NCBI GenBank assembly: GCA_963833375.1 | Contig: CAWHXR010000007.1 | Location: 1-64,000, forward strand | Source of the DNA: DASUPK01 sp963833375 | Lineage (GTDB): Bacteria > Actinomycetota > Thermoleophilia > Solirubrobacterales > 70-9 | Direction: 5' to 3' | DNA: 64,000 nucleotides | In this document: positions 45,322-53,871 of the stretch, piece after piece | Numbering within the stretch: the stretch's first letter is position 1 | Layout: every line of letters starts with the position of its first letter | Notes under the pieces: model-generated | The model's database searches: none | What the model was told of the DNA's origin: nothing | Seen by the model: the letters and a program-made list of their open reading frames with translations, nothing else | Program-made: the position numbers and the translations under genes

Positions 45322-45327
45322 TAGTAT
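45322..45327 (+). promoter_or_regulatory. -10 element TAGTAT, leaderless start
   Basis: TAGTAT ends eight bases before the ATG at 45336 of the GNAT gene; no ribosome site is visible. Confidence 0.5.
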
Positions 45328-45335
45328 CGGCCGGG

Positions 45336-45824
45336 ATGGCAGAGGAACCGGCCGCCAACGCGCCGCGAGAGCTCGTCGACGGGGTGGAGGTGCGTCCCGC
45401 CGCCGAGGAGGAGATCGAAGAGCTCCTGCCCCTGATGCGCGCCTACTGCGACTTCTACGAGTCATCGCCGCCGGACGAAGGCCTGATCGAGGTGGCGCGC
45501 ACGCTGATCAACGATCCCTCGCAGGGCGCGATGTTCATCGCCCGTGCGGGGGGTCGGGCGGTCGGTTACGCGACGGTGGACTGGAAGTGGTCGATGCTGA
45601 AGGCCGCCCGAATCGGCTATCTCGAGGACCTCTTCGTCGACCCGGACAACCGGGGCCGCGGGATCGCCGATGCCCTGATCCAGGCCTGCGCCGATCGCTG
45701 CCGCGAGCTCGGCATGCCGGCGATGGAGTGGCTCACGGCGCCAGACAACAAACGGGCGCAGAACGTCTACGACCGTACCGGCGCGACCCCGGAGACCTTC
45801 GTCGAGTACGACCTCGAGCTGTGA
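45336..45824 (+). CDS. GNAT family N-acetyltransferase
   Basis: 162 residues. VEVRPAAEEEIEELLPLMRA at the start, VGYATVDWKWSMLKAARIGY in the middle, LEDLFVDPDNRGRGIADALI (acetyl-CoA pyrophosphate loop RGRGIA) and a C-terminal WLTAPDNKRAQNVYDRTGAT. Transfers an acetyl group to an amine; acceptor unknown. The TGA overlaps the GTG of the hydrolase gene (GTGA), forming a two-gene operon. Confidence 0.9.
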   Translation: MAEEPAANAPRELVDGVEVRPAAEEEIEELLPLMRAYCDFYESSPPDEGLIEVARTLINDPSQGAMFIARAGGRAVGYATVDWKWSMLKAARIGYLEDLFVDPDNRGRGIADALIQACADRCRELGMPAMEWLTAPDNKRAQNVYDRTGATPETFVEYDLEL

Positions 45825-46639
45825 ACGAGCCACTGCGCTCCACGGTGGGGGCGGTCTGGCTCAACCACGTGCGACGCGGGGAGGGGGAGCCGCTCCTCCT
45901 CCTCCATTCGCTGGGCGGCTCGCTGGTGCAGTGGTCGCCGGTCATGGATCGGCTTGCCGCCGAGAGGGAGGTGGTGGCCATCGACATGCCCGGCTTCGGC
46001 GAATCCGCGCCTCTGCCCGAGGGGATCAAGCCGAGGGCGACCAATCTGGCGACCGCCGTGCTCGACTTCTATGACGCCCTGGGGATCGAGGGGGCTCCGG
46101 CCGTGGCCGGGATCTCGCTGGGAGGATGGGTGGCGATCGAATGTGCGCGACACGGCGGTGCCAGCTCCGTCGTCGCCCTCTGCCCGGCCGGCTTCTGGAG
46201 GCGCTCGTCGGCGTCGTCGAATCGCGTCGTCGCGCGCGCGAGACGGGGCGGCCGGCTGCTCCGCCCCCTGCTGAGGCCGGTGATGCGAAGCGCGCGCGGT
46301 CGCCGCGAGGCCCTGGGCCGCTTCATCTACCGGCCCGAGCGGCTCAGCCCGGGCGAGGCCGAGGCGATCGCCAGGGCCTACGTGACCGCGCCCGCCTATG
46401 AGGAGGCGAGCGCGCTGATGCGGGCCGGCCGGATCGAGGAGCTGAAGGGGATCAAGGTCCCGATCACGCTCGCCTGGGCCGAGCACGACGCCCTGGTGCG
46501 AAACCGGCCCCTCCCGGACAAGGCCCTGCCCAGGCGGGTGCAGCAGGTCGAGCTCCCCGGCTGCGGACACGTCCCGACATGGGACGACCCGGACCTGGTG
46601 GCCCGGGTCATCCTCGCGGGAGCTCGGCGCAAGCGCTAG
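45821..46639 (+). CDS. Alpha/beta hydrolase
   Basis: About 272 residues. LLLLHSLGGSLVQWSPVMDR (HxxGG oxyanion), VVAIDMPGFGESAPLPEG, nucleophile elbow VAGISLGGWVAIECARHG (GxSxG) near residue 100, acid in ITLAWAEHDALVRNRPLP, and His in VELPGCGHVPTWDDP. GTG start overlapping the GNAT stop. The lid region is Arg-rich. Substrate not assignable; lipase- or haloalkane-type folds look alike. Confidence 0.88.
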   Translation: MNEPLRSTVGAVWLNHVRRGEGEPLLLLHSLGGSLVQWSPVMDRLAAEREVVAIDMPGFGESAPLPEGIKPRATNLATAVLDFYDALGIEGAPAVAGISLGGWVAIECARHGGASSVVALCPAGFWRRSSASSNRVVARARRGGRLLRPLLRPVMRSARGRREALGRFIYRPERLSPGEAEAIARAYVTAPAYEEASALMRAGRIEELKGIKVPITLAWAEHDALVRNRPLPDKALPRRVQQVELPGCGHVPTWDDPDLVARVILAGARRKR

Positions 46640-46690
46640 ACGGCGGTCGCTAGCTTGGGTCTGGACCTGGACGCCGACCAAGGAGTGAGG

Positions 46691-47494
46691 ATGAGCGAGC
46701 GATCGGAGTATTCGTCAGGGGAGTTCTGCTGGGTCGATCTGGCCACGACCGACGTGGAGGGAGCGACGAGGTTCTATGGCGAGCTGCTCGGCATCGACGC
46801 CGAGGCGGCCCCGGGGGATCCGGAGGAGACCGGGGGCTACGGGTTCTTCACCAAGGGCGGCAAGATGGTCGCCGGCTTCGGGCCCACCCAGCGGGACGAC
46901 CAGCCGTCTGCCTGGTCGAGCTACATCAGGGTGGAGGACGCCGACGCGAGCGCGGAGAAGGCGAAGGAGGCTGGAGGCCAGGTCGTCTTCGGGCCGATCG
47001 ACATCCCCAACGAGTCCGGGCGGATGGCGGTCCTCCAGGACCCGACCGGCGCCTTCATCTCGATCTTCCAGCAGGGTGAGCATCCCGGCGCCCAGCTCGT
47101 CAACGAGCCCGGCACCTGGACCTGGAGCAATCTGATGACCCGTGACGTCGACGCCGCGGAGAAGTTCTACGGGACGGTCTTCGGTTGGACGGCGATCCAC
47201 CACGAGGAGGCACCGCCGGGTGTCCTGATGTGGCAGGTCGAGGGCCAGCGGTGGCCGGAGGGCCTTGGCGGAATGATGGCCATCGGCAGCGAGATGCCGG
47301 CGGACATGCCCTCTCACTGGGAGGTCTACTTCGTGGTGGAGAGGGCGGACGAGTCGATCGAGCTGGCGGAGAGCTCGGGTGCGAAGCTCGCCTTCGGCCC
47401 GCTCGACATCCCGGTCGGGCGGATGGCGGTCCTGGTCGACCCGCAGGGCGCGCCCGTCTCGATCATCGAGTCGCGCTACCCCGAGCCCCGCTAG
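46691..47494 (+). CDS. Two-domain VOC family protein (glyoxalase/bleomycin-resistance fold)
   Basis: 267 residues with two similar halves: FCWVDLATTDVEGATRFYGE then GRMAVLQDPTGAFISIFQQG; and WTWSNLMTRDVDAAEKFYGT then GRMAVLVDPQGAPVSIIESR. This is the paired VOC fold found in hydroxylase-like or CFP32-type proteins. Possible metal-binding residues (His, Glu) are weak, so it may bind a ligand without metal catalysis. ATG after AAGGAGTGAGG; the likely -10 is TAGCTT at 46651. Confidence 0.88.
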   Translation: MSERSEYSSGEFCWVDLATTDVEGATRFYGELLGIDAEAAPGDPEETGGYGFFTKGGKMVAGFGPTQRDDQPSAWSSYIRVEDADASAEKAKEAGGQVVFGPIDIPNESGRMAVLQDPTGAFISIFQQGEHPGAQLVNEPGTWTWSNLMTRDVDAAEKFYGTVFGWTAIHHEEAPPGVLMWQVEGQRWPEGLGGMMAIGSEMPADMPSHWEVYFVVERADESIELAESSGAKLAFGPLDIPVGRMAVLVDPQGAPVSIIESRYPEPR

Positions 47495-47530
47495 GCGGGA
47501 TGATCGGCCAGGCCTGGACGCCGGCTCCGG

Positions 47531-48993
47531 CTACCAGCGCGAGGTGATGACCTTCTTGCGCGTGTAGAAGTCGACGGCGTCCGGGCCGTTCGCGTGCAGG
47601 TCGCCGTCGATCGAGTCCTTCCACCCCGAGAAGGGAAACCAGGCGACCGGGGCCGGCACGCCGATGTTGATCCCGAGCATGCCCGCCTCGATGCCCCAGC
47701 GGTAGGCGCGCGCGGCGGCGCCCGATGTCGTGAAGATCGAGCCCGCGTTGCCGTAGCGGGAGCCGTTGGCGAAGTCGATCGCCGCGTCCAGGTCGGGAAC
47801 GCCGACGAGCGCCAGGACAGGGCCGAAGATCTCCTTGCGCGCCAGCTCCGACTCGTGGTCGGCGACGTCGACCAGCGTCGGCCCGAGGACCGCGCCGGCC
47901 TCGCCTCCGCCGATGCGGCCGTCCAGCAGGACGGTCGCGCCCTCGGACTCCGCCGCGGTCACCGCGGCCTCGGCCCGCTCGCGGGCCTCCGGCGAGACCA
48001 TCGGGCAGACGTCCGTCGCCGGGTCCGCGCCGGGGCCGATGGTCAGCTCGGAGGCGGCGCGCGTGAGCGCCTCCCGCACCTCGCCCTGACGGGCCTGGTC
48101 TCCGGCGATCACGCAGACCGATCCGGCGAGACAGCGCTGGCCCGCCGCCCCGAACGCCGAGCCCATGATCGCGGGGACGGAGGTGGCGAGATCGGCGTCG
48201 GCGGCGACGATCATCGAGTTCTTCGCGCCGCCCAGGGCCTGCACCCGCTTGCCGGTCTGCGCCGAGCGGGTCGCGATCAGCCGCGCGGTGCTCGCCTGGC
48301 CGACGAAGGAGACCGCGTCGACCCCGTCGTGATCGAGGATCGCCTCGACCGCCTCGCGTCCCCCGTGGAGCAGGTTGACTACGCCGGGGGGAAGATCTCC
48401 GCCTCGTCGATCAGCTCGCAGATTCGCTGGGCGGGTCGCGGATCGCGCTCCGAGGGCTTCAGCACGAATGCGTTCCCGCAGGCGACCGCGTAGGGCAGGA
48501 ACCAGAGCGGGATCATCGCCGGGAAGTTGAACGGCGTGATCGCGGCGACCACGCCGACGGGCTGGCGAACGAGCTCGACGTCCACGCCGGCGGCCACACC
48601 CTCGAGCGTCTCGCCCTTGAGGAGATGTGGGATCGCCGCCGCGGACTCGACCGATTCGATGCCGCGGCCGACCTCGCCGTCGGCGTCGGCCAGGGTCTTG
48701 CCCATGTCGGCGGTGACCAGCGCCGTGAGCTCCTGGCGGTGCTCGACCAGGGCGTCCCGCAGGGCCAGCACCGCGCGAGCCCGCTCCTGCGGCGGCACCT
48801 CCCGCCAACCCGGCTGCGCCTCCCGGGCGGCCCGGACGACACGGTCGACGTCGGCCGCGACGGACAGCGGCACGCGGGCGGCGAGCTCTCCGGTGGCCGG
48901 GTCGCGATCCTCGAGCGTCTCGCTCGCGGCGGACTGGAACCAGGCGCCACCGGCGTGGTTGCGGAGGGTCTCGACCTCGGCGGTGGTGCTCAT
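47531..48993 (-). CDS. mmsA: CoA-acylating methylmalonate-semialdehyde dehydrogenase, frameshifted in a C run
   Basis: About 488 residues if read through. LRNHAGGAWFQSAASETLED at the start, AAITPFNFPAMIPLWFLPYA (cofactor fold), VSFVGQASTARLIATRSAQT, GAKNSMIVAADADL, GSAFGAAGQRCLAGSVCVIA with the nucleophilic Cys, and the end KVITSRW, which is typical of MmsA. It converts malonate or methylmalonate semialdehyde to acetyl- or propionyl-CoA in valine and inositol breakdown. The frame breaks at 48384-48390 (C6); one extra C would restore PPGVVNLLHGG. ATG six bases after TACATT (49000-49005). Confidence 0.88.
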
Positions 48994-49017
48994 CGGCTGA
49001 ATGTAGCGCCGCTCGGG

Positions 49018-49632
49018 CTAACCGTCTTCCTTCAGGACCTGCTCGATCGTGCGGCCGCTGAGCACAGACTCCGGTTGCGATGAGGTGGGCCTGCGGCGAG
49101 CGTCGGCGCCCTCGTCTCGCTTCTTGATCAGCAGCCACTTCTCGCGCTCGCCGGCGGGACCCGTCCTGACCAGCGCGTAGGCACCCTTGATCTTCTCGCC
49201 GAGCATGAAGATCTTCACGTCGCCCTTCTCGATCGCGTCCGCCAGCTCCAGCTTCTCGCCGCGCCGGGTCTCCGAGATGTTCTGGAAGACGCCCCGGTCC
49301 CAGACGATCATCGGACCGGCTCCGTACTGGCCCTTCGGGATCACGCCCTCCCACTCGAGGTAGTCGAGCGGATGGTCCTCGGTTCGCATCGCGAGCCGCT
49401 TGTCTCGCGGGTCGAGCGACGGGCCCTTGGGCACCGCCCAGGATGCGAGCACGCCGTCCACCTCCAGCCTGAGGTCGTAGTGGAGGGAGGTCGCGGAGTG
49501 CTTCTGGATCGAGAAGCGCGGATGGCGCCGCCGCGCCTTGCCCTTCCGCTTCGGCTTGGCGCTCGGCTCGCCGGTCTTCGAGAAGTCCCGCTTGCGCTCG
49601 TACTCGGCGAGCGATCGCCTTGCCTTCGGCAC
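49018..49632 (-). CDS. LigD-type 3'-phosphoesterase domain protein
   Basis: About 204 residues. Seen: RFSIQKHSATSLHYDLRLEV with the conserved His, LASWAVPKGPSLDPRDKRLA, RTEDHPLDYLEWEGVIPKGQ and YGAGPMIVWDRGVF (the second metal ligand set). This is the domain that removes 3'-phosphate or 3'-ribose ends in LigD during end joining, here without ligase or polymerase domains. A Lys/Arg-rich N-terminus precedes it and a short helix tail ends it. Start is a GTG sharing bases with the WS/DGAT stop (TAGTG). Confidence 0.85.
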   Translation of the reverse strand: MPKARRSLAEYERKRDFSKTGEPSAKPKRKGKARRRHPRFSIQKHSATSLHYDLRLEVDGVLASWAVPKGPSLDPRDKRLAMRTEDHPLDYLEWEGVIPKGQYGAGPMIVWDRGVFQNISETRRGEKLELADAIEKGDVKIFMLGEKIKGAYALVRTGPAGEREKWLLIKKRDEGADARRRPTSSQPESVLSGRTIEQVLKEDG

Positions 49633-50969
49633 TAGACCGCCCCCTCGAGTTCCGCGATCGAATCGGCGAGCGTTCCGCGCAGCCCGTCGAGATTCGAGAT
49701 CGCCGCGGGATCGGAGCAGAGCCCGAAGGCGAGCTCGCCCGCCAGCGAGATCACCGATACGCGCAGCGCGTGCCGGTCGGCGGGCTCGGCGAAGGAGCAG
49801 AACTGCTCGACCGCGTGCCCGAGGATCACCGCGCGCTGCCTGGGGCCCGGCACGTTCGAGACCGAGAGGGCGAACTCGCGCGGGCCCGAGGTCAATCTCG
49901 TAACCCCCTTGTAGAGCGGCCGGAAGCGCCCGATCGCGTGGAAGAAGGCGTAGAGCGTGTCGGCATCGTGGTCGAGCTTTCTCTCCCGCGTCTCGGCGTT
50001 GATCAAACGCAGGCGCTCGGCGGGGTCCTCCTCGGCGATCGGGAGGTCCACGTTCAGGAAGGAGTCGCGGTTGCCGAGCTGACCCTTCTCCTCCTCGCGC
50101 GCGTGCAGGCAGACGGGTACCTGGACTCGAAGGTCATGCGCCGGGTGCTGTCCTCCCTCGATCCAGCGGCGCAGGCCGCCGGCGACCACGGCCAGCACCA
50201 CGTCGTTGACCGTGACGCCATCCGCCGCCGCGTGCTCGATCCGCTTCAACCGCTCGAGAGGGAAGCTGGTCCAGGAGACCTCGCGGGCCGGGCCGATGTG
50301 CCGGTCGAGGGCGGAGTCGGCGCCCGGGCGGAGTTCCCGCCAGATCGCGGCCGGAAGCCTGACCAGGATGCGCGCCTCGCCGGCCTGCTGGGCGGGGCGG
50401 TGCGCGGCGGAGGCTGCGGAGGCCCCGGCGGCCGTCGCGCCGGGGGCCTGGGCGGGGCTGCGCGGAGCCGGTGCCTCGGATTCCTCATCCCAGAGCAGTC
50501 CCGAGACCAGCCGAATCGCGCTCACCCCGTCCGCCATCGCATGGTGGATCCGTCCCACCACCGCGACCCGATCCCCTGTCAGGGGCAGCGTGTCGAGCCG
50601 CCAGAGAGGCCGGGTGTGGTCGAGCCGCTCCGAGAACAGCTCGCCCACCGCCTGGCGAAGCTCCTCGTCCGAGAGCGGATCGGCGTGCTCGGGCTCCGCG
50701 ACGTGCCAGTCGAGGTCCACGTCCGCCACCTCGACCCAGGCCGGGCGGCCGAGCCGGAGCCTGGGCTCCACGGCTCGCTGCCTGAGCCGCGGGAACGCCC
50801 CCATCCGCTCCGCGATCCGGTCCCGGAGTGGCCCGATCGAGATCGGCCTGCCGTCGGAGTCGGGAGCGAGGATCAGCACCTTCCCGGTGTGGCCCTTGAT
50901 GGTGGCCGATTCCAGGCGCAGGATCCGGGCGTCGTCGACGCTCAGCCGCTCTCGGGACTCGGCGCTCAC
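49632..50969 (-). CDS. WS/DGAT wax ester synthase / acyltransferase family protein
   Basis: About 445 residues. RLSVDDARILRLESATIKGH at the start replaces the usual LSPxDxxFL; VGRIHHAMADGVSAIRLVSG carries the HHxxxDG histidine near residue 139; NDVVLAVVAGGLRRWIEGG, QVPVCLHAREEEKGQLGNRD and FALSVSNVPGPRQRAVILGH are later family blocks. Expected to make acylglycerol or wax ester. It is a second copy, distant from the one beside adhE, and ends inside the start of the LigD-type gene, so the two are co-translated. Confidence 0.88.
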   Translation of the reverse strand: MSAESRERLSVDDARILRLESATIKGHTGKVLILAPDSDGRPISIGPLRDRIAERMGAFPRLRQRAVEPRLRLGRPAWVEVADVDLDWHVAEPEHADPLSDEELRQAVGELFSERLDHTRPLWRLDTLPLTGDRVAVVGRIHHAMADGVSAIRLVSGLLWDEESEAPAPRSPAQAPGATAAGASAASAAHRPAQQAGEARILVRLPAAIWRELRPGADSALDRHIGPAREVSWTSFPLERLKRIEHAAADGVTVNDVVLAVVAGGLRRWIEGGQHPAHDLRVQVPVCLHAREEEKGQLGNRDSFLNVDLPIAEEDPAERLRLINAETRERKLDHDADTLYAFFHAIGRFRPLYKGVTRLTSGPREFALSVSNVPGPRQRAVILGHAVEQFCSFAEPADRHALRVSVISLAGELAFGLCSDPAAISNLDGLRGTLADSIAELEGAV

Positions 50970-51034
50970 GCGCTGATCATCGCGCCCCGGGCCGTTCCTG
51001 TCACTCCTCAGTCTGGTGCCGGATCTTTTCGCGG

Positions 51035-51062
51035 GGAACTACGGACTCGATGCCGCAGTTCC
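51035..51062 (-). promoter_or_regulatory. Leader hairpin upstream of the WS/DGAT gene
   Basis: On the minus strand GGAACTGCGG pairs with CCGTAGTTCC (ten pairs, one G-U) around an eight-base loop. The plus-strand copy would have an A-C mismatch instead, so if it acts as RNA it is more likely in the minus-strand leader. Confidence 0.35.
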
Positions 51063-51149
51063 TCCCGATGACGCACGGCCGGGCGCCCGCGAGACTGCCA
51101 TCCCGCCAAGGGGAGCAGGAAACCACCCGCCCGCCGCCGATTGACTCTC

Positions 51150-51172
51150 GGGCCGCCCTGGGGGGGCGGCCC
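51150..51172 (+). terminator. GC-rich hairpin followed by T-rich stretch, intrinsic terminator
   Basis: GGGCCGCCC and GGGCGGCCC form a nine-base perfect stem with a short TGGGG loop, followed by GTTTGTC. The orientation would stop a plus-strand transcript, although no plus-strand gene is annotated just upstream; it may also act for the minus-strand DUF3303 transcript. Confidence 0.55.
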
Positions 51173-51210
51173 GTTTGTCAGCCGTGGTCCGGCTGCAGCT
51201 TCGTTCGGCG

Positions 51211-51495
51211 TCACCCCTCCTGGCGGAAACGCTCAATCGCCTCCTCGTACGGTTGCTCGTAGACCGCGTGCACGTCCCAGTCGATGAGGTCCATGTACGG
51301 CTGCAGCAGAGCCGTCAACTCGCGCGGATCGTCGGTTTCGACCAGCAGGAAACCGGCCCCACCGCCCGCGAGGGTGTACCAGCCGCGGATCTTCTCGGGC
51401 TGGTTAAGGCCGGCGTCGTGCGAGGACACGATTCGCTTACGGACCTCATGGACGTTGGTCCCTGGCTGCCATTCAAAGCGGCAGTACCAAAGCAT
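51211..51495 (-). CDS. DUF3303 domain-containing protein
   Basis: 94 residues. MLWYCRFEWQPGTNVHEVRK, followed by KIRGWYTLAGGGAGFLLVET and a DPRELTALLQPYMDLIDWDV block, is the DUF3303 pattern (MxFxxxYxx...R...P...GR....G..L.E..D.....W...D). A small ferredoxin-like fold of unknown activity. No partner gene adjoins it; an ordinary conserved hypothetical protein. Confidence 0.8.
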   Translation of the reverse strand: MLWYCRFEWQPGTNVHEVRKRIVSSHDAGLNQPEKIRGWYTLAGGGAGFLLVETDDPRELTALLQPYMDLIDWDVHAVYEQPYEEAIERFRQEG

Positions 51496-51645
51496 TCTCT
51501 CTCCATTCCTAGAACTTGCCCTGCTCGTTCACTATCCGGGAAGGGCGGGAGCCGCACCATACCCGCAGTTCCGCGGCCTGGGGATTAGCCAGCGAGGACG
51601 AGCGGTGGGTGACGCTACTCCGGCGGCCCGGCGACACTCCGGCGA

Positions 51646-52398
51646 TCAGTCCGGCTCGCCCACCAGCGCCTGCGCCAGCGCATCCGGCGCCGGTGCCTCG
51701 CCGTGCAGCTCCAGCAGACGGATCGCGACCAGCACGATCGCGAGTCCCTCGATCGGCTGGAGGATGCCCTCCGCGATCAGGTTGACCGCCGTCAGCAGTG
51801 CGACCCCGTGGAACGGAGCGGTGACCGCCTGAACCGCCAGCTCCGTCAGCAATATCGTTCCCACCGCGATCGCGAACACCCGCCAAGCCCGGCCGCGAAC
51901 CAATTCGATGCTCCGCCTCAGGGCTCCCACCACGCCAAGGTGCTCGATCTTGAGGACCGCGGGAGAGATTGACGAATAGGTCATGAAGACGAGGCCGGGC
52001 ACCACGAGGAGCACGAATCCGATTGCGGCTCCGAGCGTCACCACGATGTCCAGAACCACAAGGCGTCCCAGCGGCATCGAGCGGATCAGCCTGGAGACCG
52101 GTGGCAGGGGCCGCCCGGCCCGCCAATCGACCACCGCGGCCGCCGTGAGACCGGCGTAGATGGCTTGGCCCATCAGATTCACCACGACGGTCAGGAACGC
52201 GCCTCCGAGCAGGGCGATGTCCTTGGCGCTCTTGACGCCCTCGACATGAAAGCCGTCCAGGACGCCGTCGACGATGGACTGGGGCAGCAGCACGACGATG
52301 GCCGCCGGGACCAGGAACGTCCAGTGGTGCCGGTAGACGGTCGAGATCTCCCGAGCGATCACACGCAGCGAAAGCTTCCCGTCGCGAGGGGCTGTCAC
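51646..52398 (-). CDS. Integral membrane protein, glycerophosphodiester phosphodiesterase membrane-domain-like
   Basis: 250 residues with about six membrane segments. LSLRVIAREISTVYRHHWTF at the start, GGAFLTVVVNLMGQAIYAGL, LDIVVTLGAAIGFVLLVVPG, the LVFMTYSSISPAVLKIEHLG loop, and RSIELVRGRAWRVFAIAVGT. Similar proteins carry the membrane domain found ahead of some glycerophosphodiester phosphodiesterases. Role unknown. The ATG overlaps the TGA of the DUF429 gene (ATGA). Confidence 0.7.
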   Translation of the reverse strand: MTAPRDGKLSLRVIAREISTVYRHHWTFLVPAAIVVLLPQSIVDGVLDGFHVEGVKSAKDIALLGGAFLTVVVNLMGQAIYAGLTAAAVVDWRAGRPLPPVSRLIRSMPLGRLVVLDIVVTLGAAIGFVLLVVPGLVFMTYSSISPAVLKIEHLGVVGALRRSIELVRGRAWRVFAIAVGTILLTELAVQAVTAPFHGVALLTAVNLIAEGILQPIEGLAIVLVAIRLLELHGEAPAPDALAQALVGEPD

Positions 52399-53150
52399 GA
52401 CTCGATCAGGTGGGGGAGGGGGTTGGTCGGGATGTGGATCCAGCCCTCGCGGGTCGCACGGTCCGATTCCTCGGGGGACTCCGGCCCCTGGGTGAGCCCG
52501 AGCGCCGCCGCCCTGGCGACCAGCGAGGCGACCAGCGCGTCGAAGCAGTTGTGGTCGGAGCCCGCGGCCTCGCGCTGCTGCGGGCTCATCTCGATTCCGC
52601 CGAGGCCCTCCTCGATCCGATTCAGGAGCTCGGGCAGCCGCGCCGCGCCGACCCGGCTCTTGTAGCCGACCGCCGACAGCCCCCAGGACCTGAGCGCGGG
52701 CGCGGGGTAGGCCTCGATCACCTTGCCCGATCCGGCGCGGTCCACCGGCTCTCCACGGGCCGCCAGCCGGTCCAGCAGGTACGCGCAGCGCATCGCGACG
52801 ACCCCGATCAGGTCGGTTGAGACGCTGAGTGGCCGGCGGGCGCCCCGCTCGATCAGCCGCCGGTCCGTGGCCCGGAAGCTGAGCTGAAAGCGGTAGAGGT
52901 CCTGGTCCTCGCCGGCCCCGGGCCAGCCCGCCCGGTTTCGGTGGGCGGCAACGGCGGCGACGAACTCATCGGGCCAGCCGAACGGGGCGTCGATGCCGAC
53001 CTTGTCGGCGCCGGAGATCGCATCCAGGAGCGCGACGTCGTCTAGCCCTGAGCGCAGATCGGAGACGGCTGGGACGCCGGTGCCCCATTCGATCGCGCAG
53101 GCGCTGGTGTTGGCGGGCTGCGCCGCGAGGTCGATGCCGAGTGTCCTCAC
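52395..53150 (-). CDS. DUF429 family protein (predicted RNase H-like)
   Basis: About 251 residues. MRTLGIDLAAQPANTSACAI carries the first acidic residue, VGIDAPFGWPDEFVAAVAAH the second, FRATDRRLIERGARRPLSVS and KVIEAYPAPALRSWGLSAVG follow, and SDHNCFDALVASLVARAAAL has the final Asp. This is the DUF429 pattern, which structure predictions place in the RNase H-like fold. The activity is unproven. It is coupled to the membrane protein gene downstream. Confidence 0.85.
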   Translation of the reverse strand: MRTLGIDLAAQPANTSACAIEWGTGVPAVSDLRSGLDDVALLDAISGADKVGIDAPFGWPDEFVAAVAAHRNRAGWPGAGEDQDLYRFQLSFRATDRRLIERGARRPLSVSTDLIGVVAMRCAYLLDRLAARGEPVDRAGSGKVIEAYPAPALRSWGLSAVGYKSRVGAARLPELLNRIEEGLGGIEMSPQQREAAGSDHNCFDALVASLVARAAALGLTQGPESPEESDRATREGWIHIPTNPLPHLIES

Positions 53151-53229
53151 TCAGCGATCGTAATTCGAGGGTGCGCCGCAGGCGAAGCCGAGGAGCAACC
53201 CGATTCACATAGAGTCAGGCGCCTAGCCG

Positions 53230-53871
53230 ATGGTCGCGGTGACCGACTTCACGGTGCAGGCGCAGCACCTGCTCAGGGACGAGCATCAGTTCAAGTGGTA
53301 CGTGGTGACCCTGCTGGCGCTGGTCCTCTACGTCTACGCGGTGGAGGTGGAGCGGGGGCGCTGGGACGTGATCCTCGCGGGGCTCGCGTTCTGGCTGGCG
53401 GACTGGATCAACGAGATCGCCAACTCGCTGGTCCTCCACTTCTCGCATCGGGCCGCCCTCTGGACGGTCACCGGCGACACCGCCTACCTGATCCTGATCG
53501 GCCTGACGATCGAGATCTCGCTGATGTTCGCGATCTCGGGGATCATCTACGCGAAGACCCTGCCGCCCGACCCGAGGACGAAGCTGCTCGGAATGCCGAA
53601 CCGGCTGACGATCGGACTCGGGTTCTCGATCTTCGCCACCTTCGTCGAGGTGCTGCTGCATGGGACCGGCTACTTCCACTGGGACTACTGGTGGTGGAAC
53701 TTCCCGTGCGTCCCCCTGATCGTGATCTTCGGGTACCTCTGGTTCTTCCTGATCGCCGGCTACGTCTACGACCGCCCGGACGATCGCTCGCGGCTCCGGA
53801 TCGTCGGCGCGATGGCCGCGATCGTGATCGTCTCCGTGCTGGTCTTCGGCGTCATCCTGGAGTGGATCTGA
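53230..53871 (+). CDS. Integral membrane protein, six helices
   Basis: 213 residues. Helices: WYVVTLLALVLYVYAVEVER, VILAGLAFWLADWINEIANS, AYLILIGLTIEISLMFAISG, IGLGFSIFATFVEVLLHGTG, WNFPCVPLIVIFGYLWFFLI and AIVIVSVLVFGVILEWI. Charged and aromatic residues inside the helices (DWINE, FHWDYWWWN) hint at a ligand or ion path. The TGA overlaps the ATG of the MBL-fold gene (TGATG). Not a recognised family. Confidence 0.7.
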   Translation: MVAVTDFTVQAQHLLRDEHQFKWYVVTLLALVLYVYAVEVERGRWDVILAGLAFWLADWINEIANSLVLHFSHRAALWTVTGDTAYLILIGLTIEISLMFAISGIIYAKTLPPDPRTKLLGMPNRLTIGLGFSIFATFVEVLLHGTGYFHWDYWWWNFPCVPLIVIFGYLWFFLIAGYVYDRPDDRSRLRIVGAMAAIVIVSVLVFGVILEWI

